Source of the DNA: Nitrospiria bacterium
Lineage (GTDB): Bacteria; Nitrospirota; CAKKRA01; 9FT-COMBO-42-15
NCBI GenBank assembly: GCA_919903585.1
Contig: CAKKST010000037.1
Location: 1 to 24,412 of the forward strand
DNA length: 24,412 nucleotides
Direction: 5' to 3'
The position numbers were made by a program, and so were the translations under genes. The notes beneath the pieces were generated by a model. That model was not told where the DNA came from. It was given only the letters and a program-made list of their open reading frames with translations, and searched no databases. Position 1 is the stretch's first letter. Every line of letters starts with the position of its first letter. Below are positions 11,927 to 20,246 of the stretch, one piece after another.

Positions 11927-13372
11927 TTATTTTAAAACTTTCTTATAAAGTCCATCATATTCCTCTGCTGATTTTTCCCACGAATGGTCTTCCTTCATCC
12001 CAATGATAATAAGTTTATCCCACCTCGCTCTACTTTTGTATAGTTTTATCGCTCTTTTTATGCACTTTATTAGTTCTGTAGGGGTGTATTCTGTGAACTT
12101 GAACCCATTCCCTTTTTCTTTTTTTAGATCATAATCTCTTATAACATCATCCAGACCCCCTGTTGCATGTACAATTGGTACTGTTCCATATCTGAGGCTT
12201 ATCATCTGGTTCAGGCCGCAAGGCTCATACTTGGATGGCATCAGGAGCATATCTGCCCCTGCCTCTATCTTATGGGAGAGGGTGTTGTCAAAGGTAATCA
12301 TTGCGCTAATCTTATCAGGATATTTCTTGGCAAGATTCTTTACCAAGTGGTGATATTTTTCATCCCCTGTGCCGAGTATTGTAAACTGAATATCTAATTT
12401 TATTAAATCGTCAACTGCCTCTTCAAATATATCCCATCCTTTCTGGCTGCTGAGCCTTGATATCATCCCGATTAAAGGTGTTTCAGGCGAGAGGGGAAGA
12501 TTAAATGCCTTCTGCAAGTCTGCCTTGCAGTCCTTTTTCCCCTTAATATCCTTTATTGAATAGTTCTTAACTATTAAATTATCCTTGGCAGGGTCCCACT
12601 CATCATAATCAATCCCATTGATGATCCCATAGATTTTCTCTGCCCTTTCTTTAAGCAGACCCTCAAAGCCGCACCCATATTCAGGTGTCTGTATCTCCTC
12701 CCGATATTTTTTACTCACAGTGGTAACAGCATCTGAGAATACAATCCCTGCCTTTAGAAAACTTATCTTCCCGTAGAATTCAAGGGTTTGAGGTGTAAAG
12801 TATTCCATGCCCAGATTCAGGAGGTGTATATCAAGCGCCCAGAACTGACCCTGATAACCGAGATTGTGTATTGTGAGGATTGTTTTTGTTTTATCAAAAT
12901 ATTGGTCATCCTTATAGTGGGTTTTTAAAAAGAGCGGTATAAGGCCTGTCTGCCAGTCATTGCAGTGTATTATATCAGGGCTAATATCAAGGGCCTTTGC
13001 AGCCTCAATTGCGCCCCTTGAGAAGAATGCAAATCTCTCTGCATTGTCAAGATAATCCCCTTCCGGTGTTGAGTATAAATAATCCCGGAAATAATACTCA
13101 TCCTTTTTGATAAAATAGACGCTTATATTATTTCCAAGGCTTGCCTGAAGTATTTCACCGCTGGCCTTCTTATTTGATACAGGCACCTCAATATGCTGCC
13201 CTGTGGCAACCAGATCAAATTTCTTTTCATCCACTGCCTTATATTTGGGTGTGATAATATAAATTTTATGGCCAAGGCGCTCCAGCGCCTTTGGAAGGGC
13301 AGCGGATACATCTGCAAGCCCGCCTGTCTTTGAAAAGGGCTCTACCTCAGAGGAGACGAAGAGTATATTCAT
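11927..13372 (-). CDS. glgA: Glycogen synthase (GT5)
   Basis: A cytoplasmic enzyme that extends alpha-1,4-glucan chains from ADP-glucose; 481 residues, the normal bacterial length. The donor-binding KTGGLADV starts at Lys15, with HNLGYQG and NGIDYDEWDPA in the first half. The second domain has SRLSSQKGWDI, then PSKYEPCGLNQMISLRYGTVPIV and TGGLDDVI. The start at 13372 is chosen because MNILFVSSEVEPFSKTGG is the usual N-terminus and it lies four bases after the galT stop. Upstream in-frame starts would read back into galT. It is the last gene of the glgC-GH57-GH57-galT-glgA operon, so ADP-glucose from GlgC feeds it directly. Being GT5, UDP-glucose use is also possible in some lineages. Confidence 0.95.
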   Translation of the reverse strand: MNILFVSSEVEPFSKTGGLADVSAALPKALERLGHKIYIITPKYKAVDEKKFDLVATGQHIEVPVSNKKASGEILQASLGNNISVYFIKKDEYYFRDYLYSTPEGDYLDNAERFAFFSRGAIEAAKALDISPDIIHCNDWQTGLIPLFLKTHYKDDQYFDKTKTILTIHNLGYQGQFWALDIHLLNLGMEYFTPQTLEFYGKISFLKAGIVFSDAVTTVSKKYREEIQTPEYGCGFEGLLKERAEKIYGIINGIDYDEWDPAKDNLIVKNYSIKDIKGKKDCKADLQKAFNLPLSPETPLIGMISRLSSQKGWDIFEEAVDDLIKLDIQFTILGTGDEKYHHLVKNLAKKYPDKISAMITFDNTLSHKIEAGADMLLMPSKYEPCGLNQMISLRYGTVPIVHATGGLDDVIRDYDLKKEKGNGFKFTEYTPTELIKCIKRAIKLYKSRARWDKLIIIGMKEDHSWEKSAEEYDGLYKKVLK

Positions 13373-13376
13373 ATTT

Positions 13377-14387
13377 CTATATCTCAGCCTCTTTAAGATA
13401 CCTTGCAGCCTCTTCAGGCGGCGTTGGGTTAATATAAAAGCCTGAGCCAGCCTCAAAACCTGCAACATGGGTGAGCTTTGGCATTATCTCAATATGCCAA
13501 TGATAGAATTCTTCATGGCCGCTCTTCCCGTCCTTTGAAGGAGAATTATGGATGATAAAATTAAATGGCGGGTTGTTTAGTATCTTACCCATCCTCTTTA
13601 ATGCCTCTGACAGGATCCTCGCAAGGTTCTCCATATTTTGCCTTTGTATATCCTCATAGGATGCATCATGCACCTTTGGGAGTATCCATGTCTCAAAGGG
13701 GAATCTCGGCGCATAAGGGGATATATTTACAAAATCATGATTTTCTGCAACAACACGGCTCCTGTCAGTAAGCTCCTGCCTTACAATGTCGCAGAATATA
13801 CATCTTTCTTTGTATTCGTAATATTCCTTTGCCCCTTTCATCTCCTCTGCCACAAGGCTCGGGACAATGGGGAGGGCAATCAACTGGGAATGCGGATGTT
13901 CCAATGTTGCGCCTGCCTCGTAGCCCTGATTTTTAAATATAAGTATGTAGCGGAATCTTATATCCTTTTTTAAATCCATTATCCTGTCCCTGAATGCCCA
14001 TAATACATCCTCTACCTTTTTAATTGGAAGTGTGGCAAGGCTCTCATTATGCTCAGGTGTCTCAATTATTACCTCATGGGCGCCGATGCCGCTCATCTTA
14101 TCAAATATGCCTATACCCTCTCTATGAAGATACCCTTCTATCTGAAGCGCAGGGAATTTATTCGGCACAACCCGCACACTCCAGCCTGATGTATTTGGTT
14201 TTGACCCGTCGCTTCTATAGGCCAGCACCTCTGGCGGTGTTTTATCCTCATTCCCTGTGCAGAAAGGGCAGAATCCTCCCTTTACAGACTCTTCGTGTTT
14301 GTGTGTAAAATTGGATGGCCTCTTGCCGCGGCCAGTGGATATTATGACCCACCTGCCGATTATTGGATCTTTTCTTAGTTCTGGCAT
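13377..14387 (-). CDS. galT: Galactose-1-phosphate uridylyltransferase family protein
   Basis: A HIT-superfamily nucleotidyltransferase of 336 residues. The zinc-site cysteines are in FCPFC (Cys40, Cys43), with His113 and His164 as likely further ligands. The catalytic His166 sits in HPHSQ. GalT exchanges UMP between UDP-glucose and galactose-1-phosphate. Some relatives instead work as ADP-glucose phosphorylases, and this operon, which is devoted to ADP-glucose and alpha-glucan, makes that worth considering. The C-terminal EFYHWHIEIMPKLT is typical of the family. The start has AAGGGGGGA a short way upstream, inside the end of the preceding gene, and lies five bases from that gene's stop. No other galactose genes are in the window. 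Confidence 0.88.
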   Translation of the reverse strand: MPELRKDPIIGRWVIISTGRGKRPSNFTHKHEESVKGGFCPFCTGNEDKTPPEVLAYRSDGSKPNTSGWSVRVVPNKFPALQIEGYLHREGIGIFDKMSGIGAHEVIIETPEHNESLATLPIKKVEDVLWAFRDRIMDLKKDIRFRYILIFKNQGYEAGATLEHPHSQLIALPIVPSLVAEEMKGAKEYYEYKERCIFCDIVRQELTDRSRVVAENHDFVNISPYAPRFPFETWILPKVHDASYEDIQRQNMENLARILSEALKRMGKILNNPPFNFIIHNSPSKDGKSGHEEFYHWHIEIMPKLTHVAGFEAGSGFYINPTPPEEAARYLKEAEI

Positions 14388-14392
14388 TAATA

Positions 14393-16543
14393 TTATCCCC
14401 CCTTAACATTTAAACTTATATTCATATCCCATTCCTCTTGCGGTTTTAAATTTAACCGCCATATTGGCAAAAAGGCTGTTCCCTGATATGTGCGCTCAAA
14501 GCCGTCTTCTGACTGAGATACTGTCTCAACAGGATAGACCCATAATCTTGACTTCTCGGAATAGGAGATATCAACTTCTATTCCTGACCATTTATCCCTC
14601 AGGCCAATTTTATCAACATCATTAAAATCCCCCGCAGCCTCCATTAACCTCTTCTCATCCTCCCTATCCTGCAGGATATAATATCTGCTTTCATCCCTTC
14701 CGGCAAGGAGTGTCAGGTTAAATTCTATTCCAAATAGTGTCTCTATTTGCGCGTTTCCCCTGTTTATCAGGGAATAATTACAATTTATCATACCACTATT
14801 TCCATTAAAGGAGAATCTTTTTCTGATAGTAATCGGTCTGGCAATAGTGTCATTATAAATCCCCCCGTCCCTCCTTAAAATAACATAGCCCGCTGTTTTA
14901 TTTTTAAAAAAGGAGAATTCCTCAATAGTATATGGCAGATCTATAAAATCACCGAGCTCTTTATAATCACCTCTTGAAAAAGACTCAGGGGTTGTTGATG
15001 AGTCAATAAAGTGATCTAAAAACGAATAGCGGTTATATCTGTCATAGAACAGGAATCTTTCAATACCCTCCTCCTTTGATTTTACTATGTGGTGTATTGA
15101 GACAGGCTCGGCCGCATCCTCTGTATTATTTTTCACCTTCTTTAATTTGTGGTGATAGCCCTCCTTGCGCCTTGCAAGCAGATTAGAAAGATTGAATGCC
15201 TTTGGCCTGAAATCCAGCTCCACCATGGCGCCGCCGTAATCAGGCGCAATATAGACATTAATATAGGGATTGCTTATCAATATCTCCTTCCTGCCATCAG
15301 CATTGTAGTCAATTGCCTCTGCAGAGAGCCAACTCTCCTTACCCTTATTTCGTTTATCATCTGCAGCAGCCTCTGCGAGGATAAGGTGCTTATAAACTGC
15401 ATGCCGCAGATAATTCAGATATAGGCCGCCGAAGAGGCCGTGCCAGTAGGCACAATTGCACTGCGCCCGATAAAGCTCCTTTTTAGCAGTCTCTCCCTTT
15501 GTGTCATTTGCCTTGAAGATGGCATTTACCTTATTGCTCACATACAGCATCTTTTTGTGCATATCATTGGCCTCGGGGTATTTTGCAAGGAAGTTATCCC
15601 AGAAGCCGCCGCGGATAAAGGGCTTATAATCCTCCCACATATCTGTTGCCTTTAATGCATCTACCATTATTTCATATTGTTCAATGGCCTCTGCCGGAAG
15701 CGCCCATTCCATCATCTCCTCATAAGAGGCAGTGGGCAGATAGACCCTTCCTGTTGGAGGATATTTATTGAGGAACTCGCTGAAGGTCATCAGATTAATC
15801 CATGCGCTGTTTTCTTCCAAGGCTGTAAAAAATTTTTCAAGCCATCCCTCTTCAAAGACCCACTTGTAAGTCCCGGGCCAGACACCAAACTTCTCGCCAT
15901 CATCAGCATAGGTAACCCCGATCTCTCCCTTTTCCTCTGCCATCCTTTTTAGATAGTCTATTGTTTCTTCAGGGAGTTTGAAGGGTATGTAATATCTCAG
16001 GGTCTTATCAATTGGAAAGATTGCTGTTACTGAATTTTCCCTCTCTGTCAGATAGTATCCATAAATATCCTTATGGCTAAGGCCGGCATAGGTAAAGTGC
16101 GATTCATCAAGGATGGTGTATTTTATGTCTGATGCAGAAAGGAGTTTTGGGAGGGATGGATCCCACACCCTTTCAGCAAGCCACAGGCCTGTTGGGTTGT
16201 ATCCAAATCTCTCTTTTATGAATCTTGAGTGCATCTTTATCTGCCCGATTGCATCTATCTCAGGTATTATCGGCAGTATTGGTTCATAGAATCCTCCTGT
16301 AAGAAGCTCTATCTGATTCCTCTCTACAAGGGCATTTATCTTTTTAAAAAAATCAGGATAATTCCATTCTATCCATTCCCATAACGGGCCTGTGTAGTGG
16401 AGCGAGAGCCTTATCTTCGGGTGCCTTTCAAGGGCAGAGATAAAAGAGAGATAGCATTTTTCGTATGCCTCTTTAAATACCCCGTCAAAATTGCCAACAG
16501 GCTGATGATTGTGTATGCCCAAAAGCAGGTTGATCTTTGCCAT
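14393..16543 (-). CDS. GH57 4-alpha-glucanotransferase / alpha-amylase-type enzyme
   Basis: 716 residues. The sequence follows the Thermococcus litoralis 4-alpha-glucanotransferase pattern: HNHQPVGNF at residue 11, GGFYEPILPIIP near 83-94, the likely nucleophile Glu124 in WLAERVW, and the likely acid/base Asp214 in TYADDGEKFG. In the T. litoralis enzyme these are Glu123 and Asp214. The C-terminal half fits the beta-sandwich extensions (DUF1925/1926-like) found in that group. It would transfer maltooligosaccharide units between glucan chains. The start at 16543 is preferred: it overlaps the previous stop (TAATG) and has GGAGG six bases upstream. An in-frame GTG at 16555 would use that GGAGG as coding sequence. 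There is no signal peptide, so it acts in the cytoplasm with GlgA. Confidence 0.88.
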   Translation of the reverse strand: MAKINLLLGIHNHQPVGNFDGVFKEAYEKCYLSFISALERHPKIRLSLHYTGPLWEWIEWNYPDFFKKINALVERNQIELLTGGFYEPILPIIPEIDAIGQIKMHSRFIKERFGYNPTGLWLAERVWDPSLPKLLSASDIKYTILDESHFTYAGLSHKDIYGYYLTERENSVTAIFPIDKTLRYYIPFKLPEETIDYLKRMAEEKGEIGVTYADDGEKFGVWPGTYKWVFEEGWLEKFFTALEENSAWINLMTFSEFLNKYPPTGRVYLPTASYEEMMEWALPAEAIEQYEIMVDALKATDMWEDYKPFIRGGFWDNFLAKYPEANDMHKKMLYVSNKVNAIFKANDTKGETAKKELYRAQCNCAYWHGLFGGLYLNYLRHAVYKHLILAEAAADDKRNKGKESWLSAEAIDYNADGRKEILISNPYINVYIAPDYGGAMVELDFRPKAFNLSNLLARRKEGYHHKLKKVKNNTEDAAEPVSIHHIVKSKEEGIERFLFYDRYNRYSFLDHFIDSSTTPESFSRGDYKELGDFIDLPYTIEEFSFFKNKTAGYVILRRDGGIYNDTIARPITIRKRFSFNGNSGMINCNYSLINRGNAQIETLFGIEFNLTLLAGRDESRYYILQDREDEKRLMEAAGDFNDVDKIGLRDKWSGIEVDISYSEKSRLWVYPVETVSQSEDGFERTYQGTAFLPIWRLNLKPQEEWDMNISLNVKGG

Positions 16544-18705
16544 TATACCCTCCACATTATCTTTTCAAAATTTTCATCTGGAACAGTAAGCAATATAAAC
16601 CCCTTCTGGGGATAGCGCTCTATCTCTATCTCTCCCTTTTCAAGCTTTATATTTATCTTTGCAGCATCTCCTGCCTTCAGGTTTAATTCAGAAAATGGGA
16701 TGGAGAGCTCAATTATCCTGTTGTAATTAATCTTATCTATATCCTTTATCTTTTCTATCCTGCCATTGCCTGCCTTAAAAAGGGTATAGGATGCAACATC
16801 CTTTTTCCCAAAGGGGAATACCATCCTGAATTCCCAATCATCAAAAACCACAATCTTTGCTGTTATATCTTCCTCCAGCTCCAGATTCAGGATAGGGTCA
16901 AGGCGGATGTACAGATTATTCAAATCAAAGCCATAGTATATCTCATCAAGAAACCGCTCTGACTTATACATCGTCCCCCTGTGCCGCCTGCTGATAATGC
17001 ATCCTGCCTCAAGCCACTCAAAATAGTCTGTTATCCTCCCGTCAAGGGCAGGGCTTATAAAACCAACAGGGACCCTCTCCGGCTTTACCTCATGGAACTG
17101 GATAATCGGCGTTTCAAGATAAGAAGGAATATCCATCTTTAAGATTTTATAGACAGTAGACAGGTGCATCCTGAACAGCCTGTCAAACTCTTCGTCATTG
17201 TCGCTTGAAAAATCATCCCCATACCACCAAAACCAGTCGCTTCCCTCTGCCATGTAAATAGCATCATAACAACGGCTGATTTCAGATGCAGGGTATCCGC
17301 CCGACGCCTCAGCCTCTTTTAACACCTCCCTTGTCCTCTTTAAATATTCCCACCCAAGATTTTTTTCATAGGAGCCTATCCAGATGGCAAAGTTGCTGTT
17401 TATCCATGAGCCTGAATGGATATTCTCAAGCGTATCCTGCGGCGGGTTTTCATTGAGATAATCGCTTATCCTTACGGTTTCAATCCAATCTGCATTAGTA
17501 AGTTCCTTATAGAGATGCCTTAAAAAATCCCTGCCATTATTTGGATAGTTTTCCCAAGGGTTTTCTCCGTCAAGAATTATCGTGACGAGAGGCGCCTTAT
17601 CAGATGAGGCATTTCTTATTTCATGTAAATGATGAATAAGGTCAGATGCAGCAGCAGACTGGGGATTTCTTGAATAGGTGAAACCGATTAGGTCAGAGAG
17701 CCCCTGATCCCTAAAAATGACTGATATCCCGCTGTTATTATAAACTGCCCTGTAAGGTTTATAAAGATATCCTGCCTTATCCTTTTTCCCGATTGTTCTG
17801 AATAGTATACCTTCATCTGTTGCAGTCCATTCTATGCCTGCCTCACGCAGGAGAGGAATGATCTCAGGGCAGACAGAGCCTTCAGACGGCCACATGCCCT
17901 TTGGCCTGCGGCCAAAGATTTGCTCATGGAACTCTATTGACAGCCTTATCTGGCTGGCTGCATCCTCAGGGCTGCTGAATCTCTCAGGCATTGGATTATC
18001 AGGAAGCGCGCGCCTTGCAAATTCAGTATTGTATAAGAGCGGCATAATGGGATGATAGAAGGGTGAGGTTATTATCTCAATCTGGCCCCTTTCTTCTGCC
18101 GCCTTATATGCGGGTATTATTTTTTTTAACACCTCAGACTGTATATTAATTATCCTGCTCTTTTCATCCTCTGAAAAACCTCTCCCCTTTTTCTTTAACT
18201 CCTTCAGCTCTTCAAAATCCTCCTCTGCCTTAAATCCAAACCATCCAAGATTAAACCATACCTGAAGGTCCCTCATATCTTCATCAGAAAAACTTTTTAC
18301 AGCATCATTTATAATCCGTGCGTCTACATGCCTCCCCCTCTTTTCAAGGAGCCTCAGATATCCCTTATGCGGCGCTATTATTGTCTCCCAGTTCATCATA
18401 AAGAAATTGGCAAGGATGAATCTTCTTTCATCCTCTGTCAGGTCTGACGCAGGTTTTAGAGAGTATTCCATGAATGTATCCTTCACGCTGTTATCAATAT
18501 ACAATAGGAGCTGTTTTAAAAAGGATGGCACAAGATTAAAGGTTACCCTGATTGCAGGGAATTCATCAAGTATCCTGACCATATCATAGTAGCTCTTTAT
18601 CCCGTGAAGCCTTACCCATGGCATAGAAGCCCTCATTGTTAATGGGTCAATATAATATGGCTGGTGCATGTGCCACAGAAAGGCTGCTTTTAGATGTTTG
18701 GTCAT
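16543..18705 (-). CDS. GH57 family glycoside hydrolase (alpha-amylase-like)
   Basis: 720 residues without a signal peptide. The GH57 signature is clear: FLWHMHQPYY at 9-18, SPFYHPIMPLL near 214, the probable nucleophile Glu275 in MWPSEGSV, and the probable acid/base Asp379 in ILDGENPWENY. It differs from the neighbouring GH57 protein in domain layout: the C-terminal ~200 residues (from about VPVGFISPALDGRITDYFEW) form a separate beta-rich region, a possible carbohydrate-binding domain. Activity could be alpha-amylase, amylopullulanase-like or branching. No GlgB or GlgP is nearby, so one of the two GH57 enzymes may take over branching or breakdown. The ribosome binding site is weak and lies 12 nt after glgC, so coupling is likely. 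Confidence 0.85.
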   Translation of the reverse strand: MTKHLKAAFLWHMHQPYYIDPLTMRASMPWVRLHGIKSYYDMVRILDEFPAIRVTFNLVPSFLKQLLLYIDNSVKDTFMEYSLKPASDLTEDERRFILANFFMMNWETIIAPHKGYLRLLEKRGRHVDARIINDAVKSFSDEDMRDLQVWFNLGWFGFKAEEDFEELKELKKKGRGFSEDEKSRIINIQSEVLKKIIPAYKAAEERGQIEIITSPFYHPIMPLLYNTEFARRALPDNPMPERFSSPEDAASQIRLSIEFHEQIFGRRPKGMWPSEGSVCPEIIPLLREAGIEWTATDEGILFRTIGKKDKAGYLYKPYRAVYNNSGISVIFRDQGLSDLIGFTYSRNPQSAAASDLIHHLHEIRNASSDKAPLVTIILDGENPWENYPNNGRDFLRHLYKELTNADWIETVRISDYLNENPPQDTLENIHSGSWINSNFAIWIGSYEKNLGWEYLKRTREVLKEAEASGGYPASEISRCYDAIYMAEGSDWFWWYGDDFSSDNDEEFDRLFRMHLSTVYKILKMDIPSYLETPIIQFHEVKPERVPVGFISPALDGRITDYFEWLEAGCIISRRHRGTMYKSERFLDEIYYGFDLNNLYIRLDPILNLELEEDITAKIVVFDDWEFRMVFPFGKKDVASYTLFKAGNGRIEKIKDIDKINYNRIIELSIPFSELNLKAGDAAKINIKLEKGEIEIERYPQKGFILLTVPDENFEKIMWRV

Positions 18706-18717
18706 ATTACGAAGCCG

Positions 18718-19947
18718 TTACTCAACGATTGTGCCTTTTGATATCACTACTATTCCACCGGGAGAAACATAGAATCTTTTTTTGTCTTCTTCAATATCAT
18801 AGCCTATCCTTGCCTCAGGCGGGATATTGACGCCCTTGTCAATGATTGCCCTCCTGATCTTTGCATATCTTCCAACCTCTACATCTTCCATCAGAATAGA
18901 TTCTGTAATAAAGGCATAGCTGTTTATCCTGACCCTTGGTGAGAGGATGCTCTTGTCAATATGCCCTCCGCTGATTACGGATCCCTCGCACACAATAGAG
19001 TCAGTTGCAATACCCATCCTGTGCCCCTCTTCATCTGCAAATACGAATTTGGCAGGAGGGTAGGGCGGATAATGTGTTCGGATGGGCCATTTATAATTGT
19101 AAAGATTGAAGGCGGGTGTAACACTTGTAAGATCCATATTAGCTGTCCAGTATGAATCAATGGTTCCCACATCACGCCAGTAGCCGCGCTCTGGCTTGCT
19201 CATACCAGGAATTATATTTGTCATAAAATTATAGGCAAAGACATTTCTGTTATTAATTATTGACGGCAGGATATCCCTGCCAAAATCGTGAGAGGAATCC
19301 TTGTTCTCTGCATCCTGCTCAAGCGCCTCTTTTAATACACTGGTATTAAAGATGTAGTTTCCCATTGAGGCGAGGGCCTTTTTTGCCCTTCCAGGAATCG
19401 GTTTTGGATCCTTTGGTTTTTCTTCGAATCCCTTTATCCGCCAGTCCTTTTCAATCTCAATTATACCAAAGTCGCTTGCCCCTGAAACAGGGACAGGGAC
19501 AGTTGATATAGTAACATCCGCCTTTTTCTGAATATGGTAGCGGAGCATCTGTCCCACATCCATTTTATATATATGGTCGCCGCCAAAGACAAAGACATAA
19601 TCAGGATTTTCATCATGTATAATATTCAGGTTCTGATACACAGCATCTGCTGTGCCGAGATACCAGTGAGCGCCCCTTCTCATCTGGGCAGGCACAGGGT
19701 CAATATACTGGTCAACTACAGCAGAGAGCCGCCATGCCCGGCCAATATGTTCTATCAGTGATGATGCCTTGACCTGTGTCAATACCTTTATCTTAAAAAA
19801 ACCTGAATTGACAAAGTTGCTAAGGACAAAATCAATAATCCTATAGCGGCCTCCAAAGGGGACAGCAGGCTTTGCCCTCTCCTTTGTCAGGGGTTCAAGC
19901 CTTGTCCCCGCACCGCCTGCAAGTATCATTGTAACTACATGCGCCAT
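18718..19947 (-). CDS. glgC: Glucose-1-phosphate adenylyltransferase (ADP-glucose pyrophosphorylase)
   Basis: A 409-residue enzyme that makes ADP-glucose from glucose-1-phosphate and ATP, the committed step of bacterial glycogen synthesis. The nucleotidyltransferase domain begins ILAGGAGTRLEPLTKERAKPAVPFGG. GGDHIYKMD near residue 123 and GFEEKPKDPKP follow. The C-terminal left-handed beta-helix carries the repeating hexapeptides (SVISGGHIDKSILSPRVRI, EDVEVGRYAKIRRAII). Length and N-terminus match the E. coli type. AAAGGTG lies nine bases before the ATG. It is first in the alpha-glucan operon; its promoter should lie in 19948-20246, where repeats dominate. Confidence 0.95.
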   Translation of the reverse strand: MAHVVTMILAGGAGTRLEPLTKERAKPAVPFGGRYRIIDFVLSNFVNSGFFKIKVLTQVKASSLIEHIGRAWRLSAVVDQYIDPVPAQMRRGAHWYLGTADAVYQNLNIIHDENPDYVFVFGGDHIYKMDVGQMLRYHIQKKADVTISTVPVPVSGASDFGIIEIEKDWRIKGFEEKPKDPKPIPGRAKKALASMGNYIFNTSVLKEALEQDAENKDSSHDFGRDILPSIINNRNVFAYNFMTNIIPGMSKPERGYWRDVGTIDSYWTANMDLTSVTPAFNLYNYKWPIRTHYPPYPPAKFVFADEEGHRMGIATDSIVCEGSVISGGHIDKSILSPRVRINSYAFITESILMEDVEVGRYAKIRRAIIDKGVNIPPEARIGYDIEEDKKRFYVSPGGIVVISKGTIVE

Positions 19948-20000
19948 AGTTGCTGCACCTTTCTCCCATTTGAAGGGAAACTTCCATTATTTCAAAAAGT

Positions 20001-20212
20001 TTTAATCTGTGTAATCTAATGTCCTGTCCGTAACAGTTCTTTACATTTCTGGTATGTCATTCCCGCAGCGTTTTTGAGCGGGAATCCAGACGCCGTCCCT
20101 GCGAAGGCAGGGAACTATACAAGGAACTGGATTCCTGTCAGAGGCATACAGGAATGACAAAAAGCGTAAAGCTATTTATGAGACAGGACACTAATCTTTA
20201 ATCTGTGTAATC
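20001..20212. repeat. Nested repeats: 16-bp direct repeats, inverted repeats and a GTCATTCC core (copy 3)
   Basis: The outermost layer is the direct repeat TTTAATCTGTGTAATC at 20001-20016 and 20197-20212. Inside, TGTCCTGTC (20020-20028) and GACAGGACA (20182-20190) form an inverted pair, flanked by CTAAT on both sides (20016-20020, 20191-20195), which could be a target duplication. The innermost layer is GTCATTCCCGC...GGAATGAC at 20056-20158. This fills the 299-nt spacer between the regulator gene and glgC almost completely. Confidence 0.75.
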
Positions 20213-20214
20213 AG

Positions 20215-20238
20215 AGATTGTTAAGTTTTTAACAATCT
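20215..20238. terminator. Possible transcript-end hairpin after the sigma-54 regulator
   Basis: AGATTGTTAA (20215-20224), GTTT, and TTAACAATCT (20229-20238) form a perfect 10-bp stem with a 4-base loop, starting 9 nt beyond the stop of the minus-strand regulator gene. The stem is AT-rich and lacks a following T-run, so termination is only suggested by position. Confidence 0.4.
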
Positions 20239-20246
20239 GCTAATCA

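Noticed and set aside
13373..13468. Longer N-terminus of glgA reading back into galT
   Set aside because: MNILFVSSEVEPFSKTGG at 13372 is the standard GlgA start; the extra 32 residues are galT sequence in another frame.
16544..16555. GTG start for the 4-alpha-glucanotransferase
   Set aside because: It would translate its own GGAGG; ATG 16543 with TAATG coupling fits better.
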